Made by a program: the position numbers and the translations under genes. Positions 24,061 through 35,500 of a stretch of 64,000 nt of DNA are shown here, piece by piece. Position 1 is the stretch's first letter; the number at the start of each line of letters is the position of its first letter. This stretch comes from Prosopocoilus inquinatus (lineage: Eukaryota > Arthropoda > Insecta > Coleoptera > Lucanidae): positions 63,550,212-63,614,211 of the forward strand of contig CM069870.1 in the NCBI GenBank assembly GCA_036172665.1, written 5' to 3'. Under the pieces are notes generated by a model. It searched no databases. It worked only from the letters and a program-made list of their open reading frames with translations, and had not been told where the DNA came from.

Positions 24061-26748
24061 TTTTCATTTTGAAGATATTGAGAAAAGCCGATTCCTTTTT
24101 TTTCATTTTATTTTATTTTTTTAAGTTTATAAGTTGTCTGTAAAAATTAAAATTAGCGTGGCCACTAGTTGCATTCACTTATTAATAAATCTACTGAATA
24201 TTAAAAATTGCTTTTTGATCTTTGCGTCCTTTCGGATCTGCGGCCCTGGCGCAGGCCCCTCTTGCCAGACCCTAGCTGCGGTGCTGTTGTTGCTTATTCA
24301 TTTAACACTTATTTTGTTTTTAATTGGCAGTCTCAAAAATGATTTAATTTGCAGCTGTTTACAGATACAGTTTATATATGTTTCTTTTTTCTAATGGGAA
24401 CGAACGGTATTCGATTTAAGTCCATTCCATCCACAATTACATGAAATAATTCAGGATTCAGCGTATACCATTAGAAATGATTCGAAAGTCATACGTCGAG
24501 TGACTGAAAGTGAAATTCGCTAAATCGAGGGTGGACACTTTAAACAATTTTTATAAGTAAGGCCCAAGGAAGGGTGGTCGTCGCCCTGATGCAAAAGCGT
24601 TAAGAATTAAATATAAGAATGAAAAGAAGAAAGAGCAAAGAAAGCGAAAAATGTGTTCTTCATTGAACACCTAAGGAAGTGGTTAGGAAGACCCCCATCC
24701 AACTTCGCTCAATAACTCAAATAGGAGTAAATCAAGCAAAGGGAGAAAGAAAGCAAAAAGGGTTGTATTTCGAGAGTTTCATTAAACCCTTTTTATGTAT
24801 ATTGACGATGCAAATATTGCTCCCGCAGATTCAAATGGTCATCAAAATCTCATCCACAATGCTAGTGCATGAAGACCAAGAAAACGGAGAAAAAGGAAAT
24901 GTGAGTAAAATGTAAATGTAAAAAGTAAATGCTTCTTTCTCCCTTGGACATATTTTTGAAAAATTCTTTAGTTTTTACTAATTTAATTTCGATTATTGGA
25001 AACTCGTCTTCGATGTGGTTCACAGAGAAATCTACGTCTCGTCCTTTTCCTTTTGCTTTTAATGTGTACTCGCGTCTTTAAACTGTTTTTTTCATCTAGA
25101 AATTCTCTTCTTCTGTTACAGTTTCATTCCGTTGGCCAATTTTGTATTTTTTGTGAACGCCGCAAGGGTCCCTGGAAGTGACGTTAATGTACCGCTTGAA
25201 ACCAAGACTTTTCATTGCTCCGATGTAACCACGTTCGTCCGCTTTCTGGTTTTCGATTGGCATCATGTTTGCTTAGAAAGCGAACCCTGGACACCATCTT
25301 GGCCACGCACTTTGCTGTATGTACAACCAAGTGCATATACACGTGTTTCTTTAAACGTGGGAATCTGTGCAAAGTTGTGCTACAAGATTCAGCTAAGCAA
25401 TTTGACTGGAATGAATTCTGTCTGTGTCTGTGTCTGTGTCTGTTGACGAGTTTTGTAAACATATTTGCCAACCGGTTGAAAAAATTCGTAGGATATAAGG
25501 TATGTGGATGATCATTAGGTGTGAGTACGCGATTACATATTCTTTCTTTGTTTATTGGAACAAATCCGTTTCATTGCGGGGTATACTTTCGAATATTCTG
25601 GGAACCGTTACAAGTCCGGTGAATTTCGCATTTTGGCTGCATCTTTTCATTTGACTTGCCATCTGTTTGCTCAGCGATCCAGCGCACAAGATCGTCGCCA
25701 TTTTCATGACCGTTGCTGAGGAATAAAAGTTCAGCGTTTAACCGAGGTGGGTGCTGACATGTTTTTGACATCATCGACTTGTAAACAACCCTAGACAGCT
25801 GACTGAGTAATGTACCCTCCATGATATTTTTTTACTCTATTATAATATAAATACTTCCGGCATATTTTTTAAATCAAATCACAGCATGACTTGCTACCAG
25901 ATATCGTAAATAACCAGAGAGTAACATAACTGTAGTAAAAGTGGTAGGACTTCTTCTTTATTCCATAATAAAATTATTTATTCTTTTATGCAGCTAATTT
26001 CAGTGTCCAGTCGTCTTCCAGCTCTTCAACAAGTGTACTTCTCTTCTTCAGTTTTTTCTTTGATTTCTTTTCATCACTTTTGAGTTGTTGTTCTTTTTAA
26101 CGCTTAACTGCACGTTCTATCGCACCTGATAATGTTATTTAATTTACTTGCCCTGCAAACACAAGGAGAACATAACCTCTTTAATAGTGTAGATGTATAA
26201 AACATACCAAATTTCATTTAGATACACCAAACAGTTTTTTAAATATTAAACTTGTTTCTATTTGCCACTTTAATAGTGTAGGTTCTATTGACTTTAAACC
26301 ACATACCGAATTTCGTTTAGATCAAACAGTTATCTAAATATTAAATTTTCCGTATGCCATAGGACTCAAAGAAACAATTGAACAAACTAAACAAATTCTT
26401 ATTTGTTTTAAACTGTGATTAGATAATTAAGCCTTCTATTAAATTTTATTTTCTTTAAAATTTTCTTATGTAACAGTTCAAAATTTTTTATGTGGTCGTT
26501 TAGAGAATTTTTCCTTTTTCTTCGCTTTCTTCGTCCTCTCATTTTCTTACCCCAGTTCCGTACTTCAATATTTAGAACAAATTTTTGGAGACCTTTGGTT
26601 ATGTTTCATATTTTCTTTATTCATATCAGCGTTCATAAACACTTCTTGTTCACGTAGATTCCTTAGTTTGTTTTTATTTTCCATGATCTGCTTATTTTTT
26701 TGGCAATTTTAGCTCAAAGAGACTTTTGTATATTGATCCTCGTCTTTC
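24061..26748. other. Mostly unannotated stretch; overlapping open frames at 25,130-25,510
   Basis: Three overlapping frames of 95-104 codons on both strands at 25,130-25,510 cannot all be real, and none has a family motif. A (TGTCTG)n microsatellite lies at about 25,419-25,444. No RNA gene or element boundary was found. Confidence 0.35.
25571..25822 (-). CDS. Possible small ORF of unknown function (83 aa)
   Basis: This frame starts with a true ATG and ends at a TGA. Its residue composition is balanced rather than Lys/Asn/Phe-rich, unlike chance frames nearby, and includes the stretch HENGDDLVRWIAEQTDG. There is no signal peptide, transmembrane segment or known motif, and no obvious splice site that would extend it. 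It may be an isolated coding exon, a transposon fragment, or chance. I do not recognise it. Confidence 0.18.
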   Translation of the reverse strand: MEGTLLSQLSRVVYKSMMSKTCQHPPRLNAELLFLSNGHENGDDLVRWIAEQTDGKSNEKMQPKCEIHRTCNGSQNIRKYTPQ

Positions 26749-26880
26749 GTGTTAATTTTCACGTTCAAGAGGTCTTCGTCCAACCGGTTTCTGCCTACGG
26801 GCCCTTGTATACCGATAGAAGACTTTCATTTTAGGCCAATCGCAAGAATAAATATACCAGGACACCTTAAAACTGAGAAT

Positions 26881-26961
26881 ATGGCCGTGCCCCAGGGCAC
26901 AATGTTGGGGCCACTCCTGTTTTGCAAAATGATGAACAATATTTTCACACAATGTCCATGA
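26881..26961 (+). pseudogene. Relic of a non-LTR reverse transcriptase (palm motif only)
   Basis: The frame reads AVPQGTMLGPLLFCKMMNNI, matching the invariant V-P-Q-G-T/S-x-L-G-P-L-L-F segment of LINE reverse transcriptases just before the catalytic F-x-D-D motif. A stop follows after 27 codons and no F-x-D-D is present. Upstream residues in the same frame fit RT only weakly. It is a short remnant, unlinked to the LINE at 33.5-35.9 kb, which lies on the other strand. Confidence 0.6.
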
Positions 26962-27159
26962 GCTGATCAGGTTAGGATGCATGTAAATAATGACGTCACA
27001 AAGTAAAGAAGAAATGGTATGGAAAAGTCGTTTTGCAATATGGGAAATACGAAAGTGGGACATCGATAACAGGATAATTCTCAAATATAAAGGAAAGGAT
27101 GTGTTAGTACAGAATAAAGCAAAAAATACAAATTAAGAAACACTAACGGGAAGAAAAAT

Positions 27160-27262
27160 CTGTCACTTTTGGGAATCGAACCCGAGCTTCGCGCAATCGC
27201 GGAGTCAAGTACGCATGTCGCGATAGCGTGAGGCCCGTGTTCGATTTCCAAAAGTGAATCGA
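27160..27262. repeat. Palindromic tRNA-related (SINE-like) hairpin
   Basis: The left arm CACTTTTGGGAATCGAACCC and the right arm GTTCGATTTCCAAAAGTG are inverted copies. On either strand this gives a GGTTCGATTCC-type sequence like the tRNA T-arm (B box). No complete tRNA cloverleaf fits, because the D-arm/A box and a clean acceptor stem are missing. I read it as a tRNA-derived repeat, not a tRNA gene. Confidence 0.4.
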
Positions 27263-27312
27263 TGTGAACTTGGCACCCAACTTCAACAATTTTTTTTTTA
27301 ATAATATAGTGT

Positions 27313-28312
27313 GTTTGTAACCCGTTTGTACCTCAAAAGGTAAAAAAATAAAAAATAATTAAAAAATAACCGTCGCCAAACTTTAAGATATTTTTATTTC
27401 GTCAACGCCATTCGATAGAGAATTGTTTGTACCTGTTTGTACCTCTTTTCAATTCGTTTGTACCTCAACGGAAACCGAAGTATAGCGCTCTTAACATTTT
27501 GGAAAATATGTTAAAGCTATACATACGCTATTTCTTAAGATATCTAAAAACCATCAACGGGGTTCGAAGGAGAATCGTTTGTACCTGTTTGTACCTTTCT
27601 TTATTTCGTTTGTACCTCAGTGGGAACGAAATGAAAAATTATTAAATAAATAATTTTAAGAAATAGCGTAAATAGCTTTAACGTAATTTCTAAAATTTTA
27701 AAAACGCTATACTTTGGTTCCCGTTGAGGTGCAAACGAAATGAAAAGAGGTACAAAGAGGTACGAGCGATTCTCTATCGAATGGCGTTAACGAAATAAAA
27801 ATATCTTAAAAATTGGGCGACGGTTATTTATTTAATAATTTTTCATTTCGTTCCTACTGAGGTACAAATGAAATAAAAAGAGGTACAAACAGTTACGAAA
27901 GATACTCCTTCGAACCCCCTTGGTGGTTTTTAGATATCTTAAGAAACAGCATACGTACAGCTTTAACATATTTTCCAAAATGTTAAAAACGCCATACGTC
28001 CCCGTTGAGGTACAAACGAATTGAAATGAGGTGCAAACAGATGCAACCGATTCTCTATCGAATGGCGTTGACGAAATAAAAATATTTTAAAGTTGGGCGC
28101 CGGTTATTTTTTAATAATTTTTTATTTCGTTCCCTTTGAGGTACAAACGAAATGAACAGAGGTACAAACAGGTGCGAACAATTCTCTATCGAATGGTGTT
28201 AACGAAATTAAAATATCTAAAAGTTGGGCACCGGTTATTTTTTAATTATTTTTTATTTTTTTACCTTTTGAGATACAAACGAAATAAAAAGTGGTACAAA
28301 CGGGGTACAAAC
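27313..28312. mobile_element. Fold-back element, ~1.0 kb, rich in GGTACAAAC motifs
   Basis: The element opens with GTTTGTAACCCGTTTGTACC and closes with GGTACAAACGGGGTACAAAC. About 340 bp on the left (27,313-27,655) are mirrored by the right half (27,826-28,312), with an extra partial copy in the centre. GTTTGTACCT and its complement occur about a dozen times in all, often paired 11 bp apart. It has no coding frame and is a non-autonomous palindromic element or nested insertions of one. Confidence 0.8.
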
Positions 28313-28317
28313 CGTCA

Positions 28318-29983
28318 ATAATCAGAAAGCAACTTCTAATTCTACTTCAACTATTAAAAAGTCAATCAATGAAGAATTCCGTGGCGCAATCTGACTATCG
28401 GACCACCCGTCCTGAACCTTTTTCTCGACAATTAGAAGCCATAGGAAGTTGGAAGCAAAAATTAATAGCTAACGGGTATATGGCGCATTTGCTGGCGATA
28501 TGATTACCTTTCAAGGTTAGTAGTAATAGGAGATCATCTTTCAGAAATGATACTTTAGACACGATTGTTAAAATCCCGCTTGAATAAATATCTAGTATAG
28601 GGTATTTGTTCCAATCGGTATATTAAGCATATTATCCCGTCTTCTTTCTTTTTCCATAATCTCTACTTCCTTAGTTTTTTATTTCCATTGGTGCCTTCTT
28701 TTTCTTTTTTTACGATCCATTGCAAGTCAGTTCAACAACTTGAATTTCAATTGTCAGCATGGAATCTCCTCATTTAAAACATTAATTTTGCCTACGTTTC
28801 AAAGACCCAAAAGGACTTTGATCTGCAAGCAGAAGAAACGTCATTCATGTAGACAGTTTCCATAGCAATTAAGCCAAATACTAAGTAAACAATTTTGTCA
28901 ACTTAAACCAACAATACTAGTTTGAAAATTGTGTAGAACCAAAAGTAAAAAAAAAAAAACAATTTAGAATATAATTTTGCAAACGTGACAATATGTTATT
29001 TGTTCTTTGCTAAGAATTCCCTGTAGGTCTTAAATCTTCATTTTTTTTATTAATTTATTTCACATCTTAGACTTTTTCCCAAATTGAAAGCGACCCGTCG
29101 CGCGTCGCCCTCGTAACTCTAATTTTTTTTTTAGAATTCGGATGTCGGCGTCGCTGAAATTACTTTCAGGTCTTTCAGCCGCTTCCAGGGTAAACACTGA
29201 AGAATCCGGTGATGAATGCCGTGAATAAGCCGCGACGTGACTCAATGCGATTTAGTCATTAAGTCGTATCGTGCTTTTATCCCGCATGGAAAATGTCGAG
29301 CTTTTCGATATAATAACGCCGTGCACATTTATCTGAAGATCTAGGCAGCGCTTTTGTTCGGGTTTCGTATTGAGTCGATTTGTTCGGAATCGATGACATA
29401 AACGATAGAGAAAAATTCCATTTAACGTCGGAACTTCTATTTAATTGAAAAAGTGTAGTTATTCGGTTGTATCTTGTAATAAGTGCAGCTAGTCGGGGAG
29501 ATACGATTATTGATTTGAAAATTCTGAAAATCAAAAATACTGCTACTAATTTCGGGGTAAGCCACAGTTTCTTTTCGTAATTCGTAATTCAAGAGTTCTT
29601 CATAAATTTAGACTTTTGAATAATCTAAACTTAATGCAGGTCAAGTTTTACTTCGAAGTGATTAATGAAAAACAAATAAAGAAAAGATGAAATCGAAGAA
29701 CAAAAAATTATTAAACTCAAATCAAAGTTTCTTTATCATTAGCACATAGCGGACTATGGTGATATTTTCTGTTCGAGGGGAAAGAGAATGAAAGTTCTTA
29801 AATGACGTCACGATTGATTTGCTAGTTGTCAACCTTGAATTAAAGGTTACACATGTCAAGTTATTACAAAGCAGCTTTTATTAGACGTTTAAAACACAAT
29901 TGATTGTTTCAAGTTTTTTGAACAGTTATCTAATAAATCTGTGGTTTGGTGTTAAAAGTCAAAAAGTGACGTTACATCTGTCA
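28318..29983. other. Unannotated stretch
   Basis: A GC-richer block at 29,060-29,245 is open on the minus strand (61 codons, no ATG start) and carries a polypyrimidine-AG on the plus strand. Neither gives a supported exon. Otherwise nothing was recognised. Confidence 0.3.
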
Positions 29984-30213
29984 TTGCATAAGTACTTCAT
30001 TTTCAGCATATAAATATAGCGAAATGTTGGATTTACCAAATTCTACACCACCCTTGTGCTAACCTTGTGATAAAGATACTTAAAATTATAACAAATTTCT
30101 GTACACCAACTGTACACAAAACTATGAAATTGGCTGAACTAATATAATTTATTCAATTTCAGATTGAAAAATCAAATACTCTCCACTCAATTCAATTATT
30201 TACCTAGGTTCTC
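29984..30213. repeat. Left copy of a ~225-bp direct duplication
   Basis: It runs from TTGCATAAGTACTTCATTTT to TTACCTAGGTTCTC and is nearly identical to 31,984-32,206. A 7-bp TAATTTA-type indel and a handful of substitutions separate them. The start points are exactly 2,000 bp apart. Confidence 0.9.
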
Positions 30214-31983
30214 GATCGAAATTCATTTTATTTAAAATTTTTGTTTCCTTCCTCTGTTGTTCATTTTGACTTATTTTTATTTATTTTCTCTTATTTACTG
30301 TTCCTCTTTTTCCTTTAATATTTGGAGATTAAATTGTTTATTGCGTTCGTAATTTTTCTCAAATTTTTTTAAACTCTCACTGATTATACGCCCAAAATGC
30401 GGAAAATAATTACGTATAATTTATAAATTATAGCGAATAGTAAGCGAACGCCTAGGGTATAGCATTTTATTCATGAATACGGGCCTTATTGTTAGTTGTG
30501 CACAATTTTTATTTTCATCATCACCACGTCAGAGATCGTCTTTTGTTTCTGTTTGCATTCGATTTGACTGTATTTTTTTTTAATTTTAATTTTGAGAATC
30601 AATCAATCTTATTTTTCTTTTTCTTTGATTCGAGTTAACACTGCGTAATGTTAAAGGTTATTTCAGATTATTCGAACATTTTTAACTTTTCTTTTAATAA
30701 GATGACTAACTTCGACCCCCTAAAAGACCCCTAGAGTTTCATCAACCCCCACTCGAACCCTGCAAGTTCATCTACCTCTTTCGTGCCTTCATCGAGCCCA
30801 CTGGGAACCCTGTATTAATTCGTAATAGAGATTTGAATGATCTTACTAAGGTTAGCTATTAAAAAAGGCTGTATGTGAAATTTGTATTTCTCATGCAGAT
30901 ATTGATTGCTTTTATTTTTTCTCATTGAAACTCTCAATCAGATGTTCATATAATAAATATTTGGATGTATTTTATACTCCTTTACACAACTGTCGTGCTT
31001 ATTATAATCTTAAAAATTACATCTGTCTTAGTTTATCACAATACGACGAAATTTCACATATTGCCAGATTTACTATTCGCTAGTTTGTCATACTACGACA
31101 AAATTTTACATATTGCCAGATTTACTATTCGCAAGGTTCGAAATTCGTAAGTGTAGTTACAAATGGCAGTGAAAAATTGGAAGCCAAGAGATATGTTCGC
31201 AGTCTAATCTTCGTAAAGTTAAATCTTCGCAATTTTAAAGAGAAAAATTGACCTCCTGGGCAAGATTCTAATTCTGCGCCCTGAAGGATTTCATCAAACG
31301 TATCACAATTAAACAATCATATTCATCACTCCAATGTCAATTGTATTTCAGAAATGTAAAATGTACTTGTTGATTTACAAACGACGCTTTTTCATTTACA
31401 CATGCTTTCTGAATTTCATGCGATGATTTTTTAAATACAATTTACCAATCTGAATTACGATTACTTTTCTGAAACACAAGTTACTAAACTACAACCGACG
31501 TTTTTTTAAATACAATGTATTAATCTGAAACATAACTGAAATTATCTGAAATACAATTTGAAAAGGTGTAGAAATAAAGGTGACAAACTGACTTACGCTG
31601 AGGTTGCTTATTCTTTATTCAGCATACAGTGCGGCAAATTTAGAAAGGAGGTTAAAGTTAAAAACATGTTTACAAAACCTTACCAAAAAAGAAAACAATA
31701 AAAATTATTTATTAGTATACCTATACAGGCAAATTTATAATTTTTTTCTGTAAGTTCGTATCTTTTTCTTAAAGAAAAATCGATTTTAACATTACTAATC
31801 CCATTATCCAGAGATGGCGCTTTTTAATAAGAGGTAGTGGCGCTTCGGTAAAATTTTTCCAAAAAAAATTGTTTACAGTTTTGTTTTCTTGTAACGTAAC
31901 GCGATCGTCACTTGTTTATGAATTATTATTTTAAGTTTGAAATTCGTTCTCAAACGTTTCCGTCTCTTTTTGTCATGTGAACC
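30214..31983. repeat. T-rich repeat interrupted by ~1.5 kb, between the direct duplicates
   Basis: 30,214-30,365 and 31,905-31,975 match consecutive parts of the T-rich copy at 23,143-23,385 (for example TTTAATATTTGGAGATTAAA, and later CACTTGTTTATGAATTATT). An insertion has therefore split it. The inserted ~1.5 kb has no recognised coding frame. Two ~45-bp direct repeats, CATATTGCCAGATTTACTAT, lie at about 31,058 and 31,109. Confidence 0.6.
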
Positions 31984-32206
31984 TTGCATAAGTACTTCAT
32001 TTTCAGCATATAAATATAGCGAAATGTTGGATTTACCAAATTCTACACCACCCTTGTGCTAACCTTGTGATAAAGAGACTTAAAATTATAACAAATTTCT
32101 GTATACCAACTGTACACAAAACTATGAAATTGGCTGAACTAATATTCAATTTCAGACTGAAAAATCAAATACTCTCCATTCAATCCAATTATTTACCTAG
32201 GTTCTC
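31984..32206. repeat. Right copy of the ~225-bp direct duplication
   Basis: It is the partner of 29,984-30,213 and lies 144 bp upstream of the first coding ATG of the pickpocket gene. Anything regulatory in it may therefore be duplicated. Confidence 0.9.
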
Positions 32207-32349
32207 TCTTTATTTCTCTCACAAGCGACGAGCGACGCCAGCCGACGCGACGACGTCGCTGTGATTCTATTTCCCACTGATCAAACGCTTTCTCTTTATT
32301 ACTATTTATTTTACACATTTATTTAACGTTGTATTTTAGAGCAGCGAAA
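32207..32349 (+). promoter_or_regulatory. Candidate 5' UTR/promoter-proximal region of the pickpocket gene
   Basis: A GC-rich stretch (about 32,222-32,262, many CGACG units) lies just before the first coding exon. A pyrimidine-rich tract follows and ends in TATTTTAG at 32,332-32,339, which looks like a splice acceptor 10 nt before the ATG. So the ATG exon is either the second exon, joined to a distant non-coding one, or the transcript starts in the GC-rich stretch and the acceptor is fortuitous. No TATA box is convincing. Confidence 0.35.
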
Positions 32350-32513
32350 ATGATGCGCTTCGGGCTGAACAAACGCGACAAGCTAGATAAAATCAAGGAG
32401 GAATACAAACTGCTCGGCACCAGTTGGAATGTGCAGACGGGCCTGTTCTTCGAGCATTCCACTTTGCACGGAGTCAGATATATTGCTGAAAAGGGGAGGC
32501 CCTTTATCGAAAG
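32350..32513 (+). CDS. Pickpocket exon 1: cytoplasmic N-terminus
   Basis: It encodes residues 1-54 plus two bases of codon 55. The segment FFEHSTLHGVRYI contains the H-G pair conserved in DEG/ENaC channels and needed for gating in studied members. The donor AAG|GTGAG is strong. Two ATGs are adjacent. Confidence 0.93.
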
Positions 32514-35500
32514 GTGAGATAGCTTATCAATTATGAAAAATTCTATTACGGAGGCGTTTGAGTGATCTTCGGGAATTCGTTTAAAATTTATTTAGAAAAT
32601 AAAAAAAAATAAATTCGATTTTTAATTTTAACTTATCTTCATTATTTGTGTGTCAGCATGGAATCCCCACATTTAAAACGTTAATTACTAACCAACCAAT
32701 TGCGTCAATTTAAACCAAAAATGTTTTGTCAATTTAAGCTAAAAATGCACGTATTGAAGTTTGTGTAAAACCAAAAGTAAAAACTAGTTTAGAACGTAAT
32801 TTTTCGTTTGGGTGATTTTCTGCAATTAGTTTTCGTCGACTCAACTACGCAAAAAAATATGTTTATAAAAATAATACTAAAATAAATTCGATTTGTAATT
32901 TCCAAAAAGTCTTGTAATCTATAATAATAATGAACAGATAAAATAGCGACATCTTACGATCGCTTTTTGACCTGACATTGCAGTAGGATAGACAAATTGA
33001 AGCGGGATTTGCTCCTAATAAGTCCCCCATGCAAGGCGGCCATGCTTGCTGTGAAAACATAATGAAAGATTTTAGAAAAATTTTGTTGCAAATCGTTTTT
33101 GATTGCAGTGAAAACCTCGAGCAGCCTCTGTACAGCTGTTTCAGCTCTGCTTGGGGCTTCTTCAGCAGGGACGTAGCTCGACATTCCCACTGCAAACGAA
33201 AACGACTTGTTCAATTTATTCGCAATTGCAATGTAAGAGTGATGAGCATGGCCGCCTTGCATGGGGGACTTATTAGGAGCAAATCCCGCTTCAATTTGTC
33301 TATCTACTGCAATGTCAGGTCAAAAAGCGATCGTAAGATGTCGCTATTTTATCTGTTTATCACTCTTACATCGCAATTGCGAATAAATTGGACAAGTCGT
33401 TTTCGTTTGCAGTGGGAATGTCGAGCTACGTCTCTGCTGAAGAAGCCCCAAGCAGGGCTGAAACAGCTGTACAGAGGCTGCTCGAGGTTTTCACTGCAAT
33501 ATGGGACGATTTGCACAAAATTTTTCTATAATAATAATAATAATAATTTTTATTCGTTCAATAGATCGCCCAAGCGATACAGAACACGTTACATATTGTT
33601 GAAATTGAACATTAAAACAAAAAAGACAACATTTAATACAGTGTAATAAAGAAAGTTAAATAAAAGAAGGGAGAAAGGTACCTTGTATCAAGTTAATTTT
33701 GGGTATGCTTGAGATAATCTGCCAATGAGTAGAAACACTTGTCTCTCAACCAAATTTTCAGTTTATTTTGAAAAGTTGATAATTTGTAAGTTTCTCGTAA
33801 GAAAGATGGTAGATGATAATATATCTTTATGCAGCTATAGTGTGGTCCTCTTTCATATAGAGATAGACAATGAACAGGAAAACTCAAGTTATTACTCGAT
33901 CGGGTAGGATAGCGTTGCTGTATATCTTTATTAGTGGTAAACAGTGATGGGTTTTTCCTTACAAATACAGAACATTCATAAATAAGTAAGTCAAAAACGG
34001 TTAGTATGCGAAGTTCCTGAAATAAAGGTTTGCAATGAACAAGAAAGCTTGTATTTAATATGTTTCGGATAATCCTTTTTTGGATAAGAAAGATGCGATT
34101 AGCATATGAAGAAGTTCCCCAGCACATTAAACCGTACCTGATTCGCGACTCAATATTAGCAAAATAGAATAGTTTAATAACATTGAAATCCACAACACTT
34201 TTGATTTTAAATATGGTTTAGGGAGCATAATTTTTTAGCAAGATCATCTATATGACTATTCCATTTGAGGTATTCATCGACATTTAGGCCTAGAAATTTT
34301 GTCACTTCAACCTGCCTTATTGACTCTTTGTTCATACGGACTAGTAAGCTAACAGGCATAGATTTACTAACTTTAAAATGAATAATACATGTTTTATTTA
34401 GATTCAAAATCAATGAGTTATTTTGATAATATTTTGACATATTATTAGCTGCATCAGTTGCGTATTCAATAAGACAGCTCACAGAATTGCTGGTTGTTAC
34501 TAAAGATGTGTCATCTGCAAACTGACATGTCAGGACATTCTGAAGTGAGGGACTTATGTCATTAACAAATATGACATATAAAAGAGGGCCCAGGATTGAT
34601 CCTTGTGGAACTCCAGACTTAATGTCAAGCGCTGTAGAAAGAACTTTATTTGCGGAGACAATCTGAGCACGGTTGGAGAGGTAGGATTGAAACCACTTTA
34701 ACACAGATCCACGAACACCATATGCATCTAATTTATTCAGTAGGATATTATGATTGACAGTATCGAAGGCGCTACTATTATCAAAGAATATGCCCAGAGG
34801 GGATTTATTTGTATCTAAACTCTCGTAGATGTAACTTAGGAAATTATGGAAAGCCAATGAGGTCGATTCATGGGGCAGGAATCCATATTGAGAGGGAGAT
34901 AGCAAATTATTTTTATTTAATTAGTTTAGTAACCTCACAGCCATACATTTCTCAAAAATTTTAGATACAGCAGGTAGTATAGAAATGGGTCTGTAATTAG
35001 AGATATCACTGGTATCTTCTTTTTTATGGACTGGTATGACTTTTGCTATTTTGAGAGATGTTGGAAAATATCCTTGTTTAAAAGACTCATTTATTATGTG
35101 TGCTAAAGGTACGCTGATAATATCAGATAGATTTCTTAAAAGGGAACAAGGCACGCTATCTACTCCTGCTGAATTTTTGTTTGCAATAGATTGGATAGTG
35201 TTAAATACTTCAGTTTCAGTAACCGGGTAAAGGTACATTGACTGATTAGTCATATTAGTTATACAAGAGGAGGAAGAGTCTGAAGTAATATTGTGTCTTG
35301 TGAAATACTCATTAAATAAATTGACTATCTGAATATCATTTAATGCAATTCCTTTATCATTATGCAAGGTTATTTTATCGCAGGCAGAGGGCTTACTGTT
35401 TTCATTGATAATGTTCCAAGCAGTTTTAGTCATGTTAGTGGAATTTAGTAGTACATCAGAGTAAAAGTTTTTTTTTTGCCTGTAATATTATTTTTTTATG

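Noticed and set aside
25130..25511. Three overlapping ORFs (two plus, one minus) of 95-104 codons
   Set aside because: Mutually exclusive, no motif, and explained by a local drop in stop codons in slightly GC-richer sequence.
27160..27262. tRNA gene
   Set aside because: T-arm-like sequence is present on both strands of a palindrome, but no D-arm, anticodon arm or acceptor pairing fits.
29060..29245. 61-codon minus-strand frame with protein-like composition, and a plus-strand micro-exon with ATG at about 29,138
   Set aside because: The minus frame has no ATG or splice partner. The plus exon would join exon 1 of the channel out of frame.
29984..32206. LTR retrotransposon with 225-bp LTRs
   Set aside because: No TG...CA termini, primer-binding site, polypurine tract or gag/pol frame between the duplicates.
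33029..33646. 205-codon + strand open frame, the longest single-frame ORF upstream of the LINE
   Set aside because: It reads straight through the A-B-A'-B' inverted repeat and carries the same peptide-like text as frames on the opposite strand. It has no family motif.
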